A stretch of DNA of 41,273 nt from Thiotrichaceae bacterium (GCA_012960105.1 DUBV01000011.1:1-41273); one strand, 5' to 3'. Counted from the first letter of the stretch, positions 26,122 through 34,309 are shown. Numbers and translations are program-made. Notes: a model not told the origin generated them from the letters alone.

Positions 26122-26892
26122 TTAAAAAGAATCTTTCCAACCACGAATTGCTGCAAAAACCTCATGTGCTTTCTCAAGAATTTTGCCTGTATGCTGGTTT
26201 GCAGCATCAATGACATTCGTCTTTTCACAGCGAAGAAACGGGTTAGTTTCTTTTTCAATTGCCAATGTTGCCGGGATAGTTGGTTGGTTCTGTTCTCTAA
26301 GCCGTTTGGCCTTAAGTAAACGTTCCTGAACTGCCTTGTTTTCTGGCTCAACAGTGGCGGCAAATTTCAGATTAGACACCGTATATTCATGACCACAATA
26401 AAGCAGGGTGTCATCAGGCAAGGTTTTGAATTTTGACAATGAAGCATGCATTTGTGGTGGTGTGCCTTCAAACATACGGCCGCAGCCAGCTGTAAATAAA
26501 GTGTCACCGCTAAATACCATTTCTTCATTATAATATGCGATGGCACCAGAAGTGTGTCCTGGCACATCTAGAATATTCAGTTCCAAATCTAGTTCGGGCA
26601 AAGAAACGATATCGCCTTCACCAACAAGATTAGTGCTGCCCTCAACTGATTCCTTCTTCGGCGTGTAAACCGGGATATCATATTTAGCGGTTATTTCAGC
26701 TATTCCACCGACATGATCCCAATGATGATGTGTAATCATAATAGCGACAGGTATTAACCCTTCCGTCTCTATCATATTTAACAGCGAGGTGGCTTCGCTA
26801 GGGTCTACAATTGCAACATGACTGCTGGCCTTGTTTTTCAGCAACCAGATATAGTTATCCTTTAGGGCAGGTAGGGGTATGATTTCAAGCAT
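26122..26892 (-). CDS. gloB: Hydroxyacylglutathione hydrolase (glyoxalase II)
   Basis: Metallo-beta-lactamase-fold thioesterase that splits S-lactoylglutathione to lactate and glutathione in methylglyoxal detoxification. It has 256 residues from the chosen ATG at 26892 (MLEIIPLPALKDNYIW), the expected family length. An in-frame TTG at 26919 would add nine atypical residues. The binuclear metal motif is THHHWDH (His55, His57, Asp59, His60), followed by GHTSG, FSGDTLFTAGCGR and YCGHEYT, with a C-terminal substrate domain ending FAAIRGW. Divergent from the YafS-like gene across about 59 bp, the same arrangement as gloB-yafS in E. coli. Confidence 0.96.
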   Translation of the reverse strand: MLEIIPLPALKDNYIWLLKNKASSHVAIVDPSEATSLLNMIETEGLIPVAIMITHHHWDHVGGIAEITAKYDIPVYTPKKESVEGSTNLVGEGDIVSLPELDLELNILDVPGHTSGAIAYYNEEMVFSGDTLFTAGCGRMFEGTPPQMHASLSKFKTLPDDTLLYCGHEYTVSNLKFAATVEPENKAVQERLLKAKRLREQNQPTIPATLAIEKETNPFLRCEKTNVIDAANQHTGKILEKAHEVFAAIRGWKDSF

Positions 26893-26951
26893 AGTCCTAT
26901 GATACTTGGAAATGCTCAATACTGGCAGTACCGCTAATCAGAGTTTAGGAA

Positions 26952-27713
26952 ATGAATTCAGAAAAAGATAAAACAACATTAAGAGAACAATTCTCCAACT
27001 GGTTTAGTAGCCCGTTGGGAAAGCGTGTGTTTGTAGCGGAAGAAGAGCAAATGCAAGAAATTTTGCCTGACTTATTTGGTTATCATATTTTGCAATACGG
27101 CTATTCAGCCGAATCAAATTACTTAGGAACATCACGTATCGCCGATAAAACCATTCTCTTTCTTGATAACGCTGAAATAAAAACAGAGTTGAAAGCAATT
27201 CATACCAGTGCCGAAGAATTACCAGTGGCGGCAGATAGTATTGATGTGATCGTATTGCCACATATTCTGGAATATTCAAAAGATGCGCATAAATTACTAC
27301 GCGAAATGGAACGTGTGTTAATTGGTGAAGGCCATGTTGTCATTATCGGGATTAATCCTCTTAGTCTTTGGGGTATCTGGAATTTATTTCTATGTTGGTG
27401 GGGTGAGATGCCATGGAGTGGACGATTAATATCAATCCCCAGAATAAAAGATTGGTTATCCTTACTCGACTTTGAAGTTGAGAAAACAAAATGCTTTTTC
27501 TTCTCGCCACCGTTACGCAATCAAAACTTGCTAAAGAAGCTATTGCCCTTAGAGCGCTTCGGACGATATTGCTGGCCAATACTTGGCGGCTTGTATATTG
27601 TCGTTGCAAAAAAACGCGTCATACCACTCAACCCGATCAAAATGCACTGGCGAGCTAAGCGCAATATAATTGGTGCGGGTGTGGTGGAACCAACAACAAG
27701 AAATCCACATTAA
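26952..27713 (+). CDS. YafS-like SAM-dependent methyltransferase
   Basis: Class I methyltransferase-fold protein of 253 residues, matched mainly by context: it sits between gloB (divergent) and rnhA/dnaQ, as E. coli yafS does. The N-terminal LREQFSNWFSSPLGKR, the DSIDVIVLPHILEYSKDAHK segment, MERVLIGEGHVVIIGINP and a C-terminal variable helical part fit that group. The glycine-rich SAM loop is poorly conserved (LQYGYSAESN in its place). Substrate unknown. A short basic C-terminus is present. rnhA begins 15 bp later and is likely cotranscribed. Confidence 0.8.
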   Translation: MNSEKDKTTLREQFSNWFSSPLGKRVFVAEEEQMQEILPDLFGYHILQYGYSAESNYLGTSRIADKTILFLDNAEIKTELKAIHTSAEELPVAADSIDVIVLPHILEYSKDAHKLLREMERVLIGEGHVVIIGINPLSLWGIWNLFLCWWGEMPWSGRLISIPRIKDWLSLLDFEVEKTKCFFFSPPLRNQNLLKKLLPLERFGRYCWPILGGLYIVVAKKRVIPLNPIKMHWRAKRNIIGAGVVEPTTRNPH

Positions 27714-27728
27714 ACGAATTTAATAACA

Positions 27729-28163
27729 ATGGCTGAAAAAATTTATATCTATTCCGATGGTGCCTGCCGTGGGAATCCCGGCCCCGGGGGATGGGGAACA
27801 TTATTAAAATACAACGGTACAGAAAAAGAACTCTACGGTGGCGAAGAGGATACAACCAATAATCGTATGGAACTCATGGGCGCGATAAGTGGTTTAGAAT
27901 CGTTAACCAAGGAGTGTGAAGTTGTATTAACCACAGACTCGCAATACGTTATGAAAGGTATTACCGAATGGATGGACGGTTGGAAAAGTCGAGGCTGGAA
28001 AACTGCAGCAAAGAAACCGGTAAAGAATCAGGATCTTTGGATACGATTAGATGACGCCTGTAAGCCACATCGAATTGAATGGCAATGGGTTAAGGGTCAT
28101 AGTGGTCATGAAGAAAATGAACGAGTAGATGCACTAGCAAACAAAGCTATAGACGAAATGTAA
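27729..28163 (+). CDS. rnhA: Ribonuclease HI
   Basis: Endonuclease that cuts the RNA strand of RNA-DNA hybrids, removing R-loops and primers. It has 144 residues. The catalytic set keeps E. coli numbering: Asp10 ([16 protein letters not shown]), Glu48 ([10 protein letters not shown]), Asp70 (TTDSQYV), His124 ([18 protein letters not shown]) and Asp134. It includes the basic protrusion ([20 protein letters not shown]). The TAA stop (28161-28163) coincides with the first bases of a palindromic repeat. dnaQ follows on the same strand, whereas in E. coli rnhA and dnaQ are divergent. Confidence 0.97.
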   Translation: MAEKIYIYSDGACRGNPGPGGWGTLLKYNGTEKELYGGEEDTTNNRMELMGAISGLESLTKECEVVLTTDSQYVMKGITEWMDGWKSRGWKTAAKKPVKNQDLWIRLDDACKPHRIEWQWVKGHSGHEENERVDALANKAIDEM

Positions 28164-28329
28164 AGGTGCTTCACGAATGATCTTTTGTTCTAGTTTATTA
28201 CTTCGTCGCCTAAAGCGCCTACTGTTGGTGGAAATGTGCTCGAATGCTCATTTATTAAACATAAACTCCGCTTCTGCGCGCATTCCCGCCTCGTCTGAAA
28301 ACAAAATCTCTACCCATGAAACACCTTTA
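28161..28329. repeat. Palindromic intergenic element C, overlapping the rnhA stop
   Basis: The ends are inverted repeats: TAAAGGTG (28161-28168) and CACCTTTA (28322-28329) are exact, and AAAGGTGCTTCACG pairs with CATGAAACACCTTT at 12 of 14. The first TAA is the rnhA stop codon. A central hairpin TTTAT (28251-28255)/ATAAA (28261-28265) sits in the same context as elements A and B (GTGCTCGAAT-x-CTCA before, ACTCCG-TTCTGCGCGC after). Bases 28204-28230 match, inverted, 38108-38134 at 25 of 27. It accounts for nearly all of the 183-bp gap. Confidence 0.8.
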
Positions 28330-28346
28330 AAATTAAGGATTTTAAT

Positions 28347-29060
28347 GTGAGACAAATAATACTCGATACAGAAACAACCGGACTGGAACCGAAACAAGGT
28401 CATCGTATTATTGAAATCGGTTGTGTTGAATTAATCAATCGACGTAAAACCGATCAGCATTATCATCAATACATTAACCCTGATCGTGAAATAGATGATG
28501 GTGCATTTAATGTACATGGTATCAGCACAGAGTTTCTATCCGACAAACCACGCTTTAAAGATATAGCACAGGAATTCATCGACTTTATTCGTGATAGCGA
28601 AATCATTATTCACAACGCACCTTTTGATGTTGGCTTTATCGATGCTGAATTAAAAAAACTCGGTAGGAAGTGGGGTAAGACTGAACATTATTGCACTATT
28701 GTTGATACTTTAACTATGGCGCGCGAAAAACATCCCGGTCAAAAAAATAGTCTCGATGCTTTATGTAAACGTTATGAAATAGATAATTCAAAACGTGATC
28801 TACATGGTGCATTACTCGATGCACAAATCCTGCTCGACGTTTATCTCGCCATGACTGGCGGTCAAGAGACCTTAGGTTTTGCAGCACATGAAGAACAGGA
28901 AGCAGAAGAACAAAATACCATTAAACTTGCTGACGCAAATCGTACACCGTTACGCGTTATCGAACCAACCGCAGAAGAACTTGCTGCACATGATAAGTAT
29001 CTTGAGTTGTTAAGGGAGAAGAGTGATGGGAAGTGTGTATGGGATGATGGTGGTCATTAA
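28347..29060 (+). CDS. dnaQ: DNA polymerase III epsilon subunit
   Basis: Proofreading 3'-5' exonuclease of the replicase core, 237 residues. The DEDDh exonuclease domain (about 1-175) has Exo I LDTETTGLEPKQGHRIIEIG (Asp7, Glu9), Exo II HNAPFDVGFID and Exo III with DLHGALLDAQILLDVY. The C-terminal tail (about 190-237), rich in acidic and Q residues, should bind the alpha subunit. The GTG start is supported by AAGGA six bases upstream. An ATG two bases earlier is immediately followed by TGA in its own frame. Its promoter region, if separate from rnhA, lies within repeat C. Confidence 0.96.
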   Translation: MRQIILDTETTGLEPKQGHRIIEIGCVELINRRKTDQHYHQYINPDREIDDGAFNVHGISTEFLSDKPRFKDIAQEFIDFIRDSEIIIHNAPFDVGFIDAELKKLGRKWGKTEHYCTIVDTLTMAREKHPGQKNSLDALCKRYEIDNSKRDLHGALLDAQILLDVYLAMTGGQETLGFAAHEEQEAEEQNTIKLADANRTPLRVIEPTAEELAAHDKYLELLREKSDGKCVWDDGGH

Positions 29061-29296
29061 CTTTTAATTATTCTTTTTAGCTTTTGATTTCGCTTGTTAG
29101 CGAGTCACTTTCTCTTGTGCGACTCTTGTTAATTATTACTTCCGAAGGTAACCGCAGGTCATGACATCAGGAAAAATTTCTTCTGCTTACTTTTCTTTGA
29201 AGAAAAGTGAGGCGCCATGAAGGCGAAAACAATGTTGAAAGGAATTAAAAAATCAAAGGATGAGTTAGAAACCTAACCCACCCTAAAAAGTTATTA
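29061..29296. other. Convergent gap dnaQ/grxD with hairpins
   Basis: 236 bp without a gene. It contains a perfect hairpin ACTTTTCTT (29189-29197)/AAGAAAAGT (29200-29208), and a second, TGAGTTAG (29261-29268)/CTAACCCA (29273-29280) with one mismatch, near the grxD end that could help end its transcript. The stretch 29090-29220 (GAGTCACTTTCT, CTTACTTTTCTTTGAAG, GGCGCCATGAAGGCG) looks like dispersed repeat DNA of a type seen in other gammaproteobacteria, but no second copy is in this window. Confidence 0.45.
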
Positions 29297-29611
29297 TTAT
29301 TTTACCGCGTCCTGCGTCATTTTTTGTAATTCACCTTTCTCAAATAAATCCATGACGATGTCGCAACCGCCGACTAGTTCGCCGTTGATGAATACTTGTG
29401 GAAAGGTTGGCCAATTTGAATATTGTGGCAGGGTGGCGCGGATTTCTGGGTTTGCTAGTACATCTACAAAGTCGAACTCCACTTCGCATTCTTTTAATGC
29501 TTGTGATGTGCGCATGGAGAAGCCGCATTGTGGGAAGTCGGGTGAGCCTTTCATGAATAGTACAACTGGGCTTTCTTCGACGGTTTTTTTGATTTGTTCC
29601 ATTACGTCCAT
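29297..29611 (-). CDS. grxD: Monothiol glutaredoxin (Grx4/GrxD type)
   Basis: CGFS-type monothiol glutaredoxin of 104 residues. The active-site cysteine is Cys29 in SPDFPQCGFS, and TFPQVFINGELVGGCDI carries the glutathione-binding TFP and GGCD motifs. Proteins of this type bind a [2Fe-2S] cluster as glutathione-ligated dimers and pass it to Fe-S carriers. They do not reduce disulfides. MDVMEQIKKTVEE is the standard start. Monocistronic and convergent with dnaQ. The upstream side faces the 33-bp repeat at 29648. Confidence 0.97.
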   Translation of the reverse strand: MDVMEQIKKTVEESPVVLFMKGSPDFPQCGFSMRTSQALKECEVEFDFVDVLANPEIRATLPQYSNWPTFPQVFINGELVGGCDIVMDLFEKGELQKMTQDAVK

Positions 29612-29647
29612 TACATATACCTCTATTTAATGCTTATAAATTCATTT

Positions 29648-29680
29648 TCGTCGCTCCTGTACATCCTGCACCCGCGACAT
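29648..29680 (-). repeat. 33-bp palindromic repeat, left copy
   Basis: Read on the minus strand, this is an imperfect hairpin GTCGC...GCGAC with the core TGCAGGATGTACAGGA. A copy with three differences lies in the opposite orientation at 30559-30591. The two bracket the Urate_ox_N-type gene with its promoter and terminator. The adjacent TTTGTGCTCCTGCACGTC looks like a degraded second unit. The rest of the gap 29612-29898 holds only the promoter described separately. Confidence 0.75.
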
Positions 29681-29806
29681 TTGTGCTCCTGCACGTCATT
29701 GCGGCGGATTATACCTAAAAGCCTTGCTCCGTCACTATCTTAGCGCTAAGCCATTGATTGTATTTGTCGCAATGCAATATTTTGTCAGATTATCTTGTGT
29801 TTGGGG

Positions 29807-29835
29807 GTGTCAGTCGGCATTGAGACCAGTATAAT
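29807..29835 (+). promoter_or_regulatory. Sigma-70-type promoter of the Urate_ox_N-type gene
   Basis: -10 TATAAT (29830-29835) is consensus, and -35 GTGTCA (29807-29812) matches TTGACA at four of six positions, with a 17-bp spacer. Transcription would start near 29842, giving a leader of about 57 nt before the ATG at 29899, which has GGGGA nine bases upstream. Confidence 0.6.
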
Positions 29836-29898
29836 CACGTCCAAATTATTAGTTCATAATTATAAGACACTTTTTTTAACACTATTGGGGAAAATTTT

Positions 29899-30489
29899 AT
29901 GAATCCACTTAAGTCAGTACACGGTACGCTCGCACTAGGTTTTATTACTGCGGCTATTATTATGTTTTGTGTTGGCGGCAAGCCAGAATTCAACTTATTG
30001 TCTATGACTGTCTGGTTTCACGTCTTTTTTGGCGTTATCTGGATTGGTCTGCTTTATTACTTTAATTTCGTACAAGTACCTGCTGTTGGTGAAGCATTAG
30101 GCGACGAAGGCGGACCTGGTCCTGCGGCAATTAATAAGTATGTTGCTCCTCGTGCCTTATGGTGGTTTCGTTGGGGTGCATTGGGTACATGGTTAACCGG
30201 CGCATCTGCACTGGAAAGTTTACCTGGTGTGGGTATTAAGAATGCATTCTTGTTACAAGATGACGCTATGATTATTGGTCTGGGTGCGTGGATGGGTACG
30301 ATTATGTTATTTAATGTTTGGGTATTAATCTGGCCTAACCAAAAGAAAATTTTGGGTATTGTTGAAGCTACTGCTGATGAAATTGCTAAAGGTAAATTCG
30401 TTGCATTAATGGCTTCTAGAACCAACACTTTTCTTTCTATCCCTATGCTTATGTGTATGGTTGGACATGCGCATAATTTGCCTTTATAA
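29899..30489 (+). CDS. Urate_ox_N/PuuD-like integral membrane protein
   Basis: A 196-residue membrane protein with about four or five helices (about residues 8-26, 34-56, 86-105, 122-145 and 170-190). The WFHVFFGVIWIGLLYYFNFVQ stretch and the later ALWWFRWGALGTWLTG resemble the N-terminal membrane domain of PuuD-type urate hydroxylase (Pfam Urate_ox_N). The soluble cytochrome c part of PuuD is absent and no purine genes are near, so urate oxidation should not be assumed. The conserved His in WFH and the WIG motif could hold heme. It has its own promoter and terminator and is flanked by inverted 33-bp repeats. Confidence 0.7.
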   Translation: MNPLKSVHGTLALGFITAAIIMFCVGGKPEFNLLSMTVWFHVFFGVIWIGLLYYFNFVQVPAVGEALGDEGGPGPAAINKYVAPRALWWFRWGALGTWLTGASALESLPGVGIKNAFLLQDDAMIIGLGAWMGTIMLFNVWVLIWPNQKKILGIVEATADEIAKGKFVALMASRTNTFLSIPMLMCMVGHAHNLPL

Positions 30490-30513
30490 GACAGATTACA
30501 TTTAATTGTTTTG

Positions 30514-30545
30514 AAGCCCGGCTATTAGCCGGGCTTGTTAGTTAT
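30514..30545 (+). terminator. Terminator of the Urate_ox_N-type gene
   Basis: A perfect 10-bp GC-rich stem AAGCCCGGCT (30514-30523)/AGCCGGGCTT (30527-30536) with a three-base loop, followed by TGTTAGTTAT. The U tract is interrupted, but the stem is strong and lies 25 bp after the stop codon. Confidence 0.75.
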
Positions 30546-30558
30546 AGGGATATAATTT

Positions 30559-30591
30559 ATGTCGCGGGTGCGGGACGTACAGGAGCGACGA
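30559..30591 (+). repeat. 33-bp palindromic repeat, right copy
   Basis: ATGTCGCGGGTGCGGGACGT and the following bases to 30591 match the complement of 29648-29680 at 30 of 33 positions. GTCGC and GCGAC at its ends can pair. It ends 25 bp before the argD start, so it lies in the argD leader or promoter region. Confidence 0.75.
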
Positions 30592-30616
30592 TTTTGGAGT
30601 TATTAAAAGTTAAAAG

Positions 30617-31789
30617 ATGAGTAGTTTTTTAATGTCGAATTATCAACCTTTATCGGTCGAGTTTAAAAGTGGAGCAGGTGCTTGGCTTACGGACGTCGAC
30701 GGCAATCGTTATTTAGATGCCTTCAGTGGTATAGCTGTGTGTGGTTTAGGTCACGCACATCCTGCTGTGCAAGAAGCAATTGCAGATCAAGCATCGAAGT
30801 TGATTCATACTTCTAATATTTATCGTATTCCTTTACAGGAAAAGCTCGCTGAAAAATTAATTGAGCACTCGGGTATGGATAAAGTGTTCTTTGGTAACTC
30901 CGGTGCCGAAGCGAATGAAGCGGCGATTAAACTTGCGCGTCTTCATGGAAATAATAAAGGCATCAATAATCCTACCATTATCGTTATGGAAAAAAGTTTT
31001 CATGGTCGAACCATGGCGACGTTAACTGCGACAGGTAATGACAAAGTAAAAAAAGGTTTCGCACCTTTAGTCGAAGGCTTTAAACATATTCCATACAACA
31101 ACCTTGATGCGTTGAATGAAGTAGCAGAGACGACGGATGATATTGTTGCCGTTATGGTTGAACCGATCATTGGTGAAGGCGGAATTCTTATTCCTGACGA
31201 AGGTTATTTGAAAGCAATAAGAGCATTTTGTGATGAACACGATTGTTTGATGATATTAGACGAAATTCAAACGGGACTATGTCGAACTGGAGAGTGGTTT
31301 GCCTTTCAACATGAAGGGATTAAACCGGATGTAATGACATTAGCAAAAGCTTTGGGCAATGGCGTTCCAATCGGTGCGTGTTTAGCGAGTGGTGTCGCAG
31401 CAGATTTGTTTCAACCGGGTAGTCATGGTTCTACTTTTGGTGGTAATCCTCTCGCTGCAAGAGCGGCGTTAGCAGTAATAAACGTTTTAGAACAGAATAA
31501 ACTGGAACTACGAGCAATTGAACTTGGAAAACGCTTATTAGACGGCTTTAAACAGTCTTTAAGTGGTATTAAAGGTATAAAAGAGATCCGTGGCAAAGGA
31601 TTGATGTTAGCGATTGAATTGGAAAAGGATTGTGCTGATCTGGTTGGTTTGGCTTTAGAAGAAAAATTATTAATTAATGTAACGGCAGGAAATGTCATCC
31701 GATTATTGCCGCCATTAGTGATGAGTGATGATGAAGCAGATGAAGTTGTTTCTAAATTGAGCGGCGTGCTCAAAAAATATCTGAGTTGA
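30617..31789 (+). CDS. argD: Acetylornithine aminotransferase
   Basis: PLP-dependent class III aminotransferase converting N-acetylglutamate semialdehyde to N-acetylornithine, and possibly also acting in lysine synthesis. It has 390 residues. The PLP lysine is Lys244 in TLAKALGNGVPIGA. FFGNSGAEANEAAIKLAR and FHGRTMATLTATG are family hallmarks, and EIQTGLCRTGEWF and HGSTFGGNPLAARAA follow. Start is uncertain: Met6 (base 30632) is also possible and neither ATG has a well-placed ribosome-binding site. It lies ten bases before argF, forming an arginine operon. Confidence 0.95.
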   Translation: MSSFLMSNYQPLSVEFKSGAGAWLTDVDGNRYLDAFSGIAVCGLGHAHPAVQEAIADQASKLIHTSNIYRIPLQEKLAEKLIEHSGMDKVFFGNSGAEANEAAIKLARLHGNNKGINNPTIIVMEKSFHGRTMATLTATGNDKVKKGFAPLVEGFKHIPYNNLDALNEVAETTDDIVAVMVEPIIGEGGILIPDEGYLKAIRAFCDEHDCLMILDEIQTGLCRTGEWFAFQHEGIKPDVMTLAKALGNGVPIGACLASGVAADLFQPGSHGSTFGGNPLAARAALAVINVLEQNKLELRAIELGKRLLDGFKQSLSGIKGIKEIRGKGLMLAIELEKDCADLVGLALEEKLLINVTAGNVIRLLPPLVMSDDEADEVVSKLSGVLKKYLS

Positions 31790-31799
31790 AGGTGACGTT

Positions 31800-32702
31800 A
31801 TGGAAGTAAGACATTTTTTAACACTAAATAGCTTAACTCGCGATGAGTTGTTGTCGATCATTAATCGCGCAGAGCAACTTAAAAAACAATTTGTCGAAAA
31901 AAACTATGAAACCACTCTCGGTAGTCGTGTATTGGGGATGATTTTTGAAAAATCTTCAACGCGTACTCGTGTTTCATTTGAAGCTGGCATGGCGCAGTTA
32001 GGTGGTCATGCTATTTATCTTGCGCCTACTGGTACGCAGATAGGACGTGGTGAACTATTGGAAGATACCGCACGTGTAATATCAAAAATGGTTGATTGCA
32101 TTATGTTACGAACTTTCGAACATGAAAGAATTGAAAAGTTTGCAGCTTATTCTGATGTGCCAGTCATTAATGGTTTGTCAGACAGCTATCATCCGTGTCA
32201 GTTATTAGCTGATTTATTAACGTATTATGAAAAACGCGGTTCTATTGAAGGAAAAAAAGTCGTTTGGTTTGGTGATGGCAATAATATGTGTCATTCCTAC
32301 ATGAACGCGGCAAAAATTTTTAATTTTCAATTAATCGTTGCTTGTCCTGAAGGCTTTGAACCCGATGAAACAATACTTAATGAGACAAAAAGCAATGTTG
32401 TTATAGAGCGTGATCCGGAAAAAGCAGCAACTAACACTGACCTTGTAGTGACTGATGTTTGGGCAAGCATGGGACAGGAAGAAGAACAAAATGAACGCAT
32501 GCAGAAGTTTGCAAAATTTCAGGTTAATACCGACATAATGGAATGCGCCAACGACGATGCCTTATTTATGCATTGTTTGCCTGCGCATCGTGGCGAAGAA
32601 GTTTCTGAAAATGTTTTGGAAGGACCACAAAGTGTGGTTTGGGAAGAAGCGGGTAATAGATTGCACTCACAAAAAGCCTTATTAGAATTCTTAATTGCTT
32701 AA
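31800..32702 (+). CDS. argF: Ornithine carbamoyltransferase
   Basis: Makes citrulline from ornithine and carbamoyl phosphate in arginine biosynthesis. It has 300 residues. The carbamoyl-phosphate loop is SSTRTR (52-57). HPCQLLADLLTYYE binds ornithine, and HCLPAHRGEE (258-267) contains the catalytic Cys259. AAGGTGAC just upstream of the ATG is a good ribosome-binding site overlapping the argD stop. The final codons GCT TAA run straight into repeat element B, whose first base is 32699. No ArgR box was recognised. Confidence 0.97.
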   Translation: MEVRHFLTLNSLTRDELLSIINRAEQLKKQFVEKNYETTLGSRVLGMIFEKSSTRTRVSFEAGMAQLGGHAIYLAPTGTQIGRGELLEDTARVISKMVDCIMLRTFEHERIEKFAAYSDVPVINGLSDSYHPCQLLADLLTYYEKRGSIEGKKVVWFGDGNNMCHSYMNAAKIFNFQLIVACPEGFEPDETILNETKSNVVIERDPEKAATNTDLVVTDVWASMGQEEEQNERMQKFAKFQVNTDIMECANDDALFMHCLPAHRGEEVSENVLEGPQSVVWEEAGNRLHSQKALLEFLIA

Positions 32703-32876
32703 GTGAACCTAAAAATGCACTTTTTTCGCGATTTAATATGCCGTGCATTGAAAATTATTCATGGTAGCGGCGTCAGTACCGTGCTCGAATCCTCATGTAT
32801 AATTTATACACTCTGGTTCTGCGCGCGTTACTTCCTTGCACTCACAAAAAAATCACTATTTTTAGTGCTCACTTAA
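32699..32876. repeat. Palindromic intergenic element B, overlapping the argF stop
   Basis: 178 bp between exact 8-bp inverted ends TTAAGTGA (32699-32706) and TCACTTAA (32869-32876). The next inner arms CTAAAAAT (32709-32716)/ATTTTTAG (32858-32865) correspond to CTGAAAAT/ATTTTCAG in element A. The central hairpin TGTATAA (32796-32802)/TTATACA (32804-32810) is perfect. It is collinear with element A apart from an 18-bp segment missing here and shortening in the right half. The argF stop TAA (32700-32702) is inside the left end. It occupies nearly all of the 195-bp gap to surE. Confidence 0.85.
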
Positions 32877-32897
32877 TTTTTATTAAAGTATTTATAT

Positions 32898-33644
32898 ATG
32901 CATTTCTTATTAAGTAACGATGATGGCTATCAAGCGCCCGGTTTAGCTGCTTTAGCTGAAGTACTCACTGATTTGGGCAAGGTAACTGTTGTTGCGCCTG
33001 ATCGCGATCGTAGTGGTGCCAGTAATTCATTAACATTGGATGCGCCGTTATATGTCAAACAAGATAATCGTGGTTTTTATTATGTAAATGGTACGCCGAC
33101 GGATTGTGTACACCTTGCTGTTACCGGATTATTAGACGAAGAACCGAATATGGTGATTAGCGGAATCAATTCCGGTGCAAATATGGGTGATGATGTGCTG
33201 TATTCTGGTACCGTTGCTGCAGCGATGGAAGGTCGCTTTCTTGAACGTCCTTCAATTGCATTTTCACTTGCTGCTGTAAGACCTGATGATTATTCCTCTG
33301 CTGTTATCGTCGCCAAAAAAATCGTTCAGTCAATTATGGAAAAACCTTTAGGTGATGTTTTATTAAATGTGAACATTCCTAATGTTGAATACGAAAAGAT
33401 AGACGGTTTTGTTACTACACGTTTGGGTAGTCGCCATAAAGCTGCGCCAGCACAAGAAGCGTTTGATCCAAAAGGACGTAAAGTTTATTGGGTTGGACCT
33501 GTTGGCGCTGAACAAGATGCAGGCGAGGGGACTGATTTTCATGCAGTACGCTCGAATAAAGTCTCAATAACGCCTTTACAGATTGATTTAACGCGACACG
33601 AATTATTACAAACGATGAATGATTGGATAGAGGTGATGAAATGA
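32898..33644 (+). CDS. surE: 5'/3'-nucleotidase SurE
   Basis: Metal-dependent nucleoside monophosphate and exopolyphosphate phosphatase, 248 residues. The N-terminal [12 protein letters not shown] holds the metal aspartates (Asp8, Asp9), [14 protein letters not shown] a metal- and substrate-binding Ser, and [22 protein letters not shown] the active-site Asn. It is first in the surE-pcm-nlpD-rpoS set conserved in gammaproteobacteria and linked to stationary-phase survival. Its stop overlaps the next ATG (ATGA), so translation is coupled. A promoter may lie in or after repeat element B. Confidence 0.97.
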   Translation: MHFLLSNDDGYQAPGLAALAEVLTDLGKVTVVAPDRDRSGASNSLTLDAPLYVKQDNRGFYYVNGTPTDCVHLAVTGLLDEEPNMVISGINSGANMGDDVLYSGTVAAAMEGRFLERPSIAFSLAAVRPDDYSSAVIVAKKIVQSIMEKPLGDVLLNVNIPNVEYEKIDGFVTTRLGSRHKAAPAQEAFDPKGRKVYWVGPVGAEQDAGEGTDFHAVRSNKVSITPLQIDLTRHELLQTMNDWIEVMK

Positions 33645-34309
33645 TGTCTGCCGAGCATCATGGTGTCGGTATGACTTCACAGCGTGCTCGTGATCGTTTG
33701 GCAGAGACTCTGGTTAAAATGGGTATAAAGTCTGGCGTTATTCTTGATGCCATACGCAATACGCCAAGACACTTATTTATTGACGAAGCATTATCTAGTC
33801 GAGCCTATGAAAATACCGCGTTGCCGATAGGTTTTAATCAAACTATTTCACAACCCTATATTGTTGCGAAAATGACGGAAGCTTTGATAAAAGACAGGCA
33901 ACTAAAGAATGTTCTGGAAATTGGAACAGGCTGTGGTTATCAAAGTGTTATTATGGCGCAATTCACTAAACGACTTTATACCATTGAAAGAATAGATGCG
34001 TTATTAACACGTGCGCGCGAACGTTTTCAAAAATTATCATTTACCAATATCCGAACTAAGCATGCTGATGGTAATATTGGTTGGGAAGCACAAGCGCCTT
34101 TTGATGGTATTATTGTTGCGGCAGCACCGATAGGTGTGCCAGATGCATTAAAAGAACAATTAGCAATGGATGGACGTTTAATCATTCCTGTTGGTAAGTC
34201 AGGAGATCAAAAATTATTATTGATTACGCGTACAGAAGAAGGTTTTGAAGAAGAAATTATTGACTCGGTAAGTTTTGTACCGATGCTCGGTGGTATTGAT
34301 ACGACTTAA
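33641..34309 (+). CDS. pcm: Protein-L-isoaspartate O-methyltransferase
   Basis: Repairs isoaspartyl residues in aged proteins by SAM-dependent methylation. It has 222 residues from ATG 33641, which overlaps the surE stop and has GAGGTGA just upstream. An in-frame TTG at 33623 is less likely. The substrate motif [16 protein letters not shown] and the SAM loop [16 protein letters not shown] are canonical, unlike the divergent paralogue at 13.2 kb. LGGIDTT is close to the usual C-terminus. Expected to be cotranscribed with surE, nlpD and rpoS. Confidence 0.97.
   Translation: MMSAEHHGVGMTSQRARDRLAETLVKMGIKSGVILDAIRNTPRHLFIDEALSSRAYENTALPIGFNQTISQPYIVAKMTEALIKDRQLKNVLEIGTGCGYQSVIMAQFTKRLYTIERIDALLTRARERFQKLSFTNIRTKHADGNIGWEAQAPFDGIIVAAAPIGVPDALKEQLAMDGRLIIPVGKSGDQKLLLITRTEEGFEEEIIDSVSFVPMLGGIDTT

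Noticed and set aside
25989-26363. Minus-strand ORF reading through the gloB 3' end and repeat A
   Set aside because: It overlaps gloB in another frame, and the rest is repeat DNA. The apparent coding stretch is a by-product of the GC-rich repeat segment.
29899-30489. Full urate hydroxylase PuuD
   Set aside because: Only the membrane domain is present, with no cytochrome c domain and no purine catabolism genes nearby.
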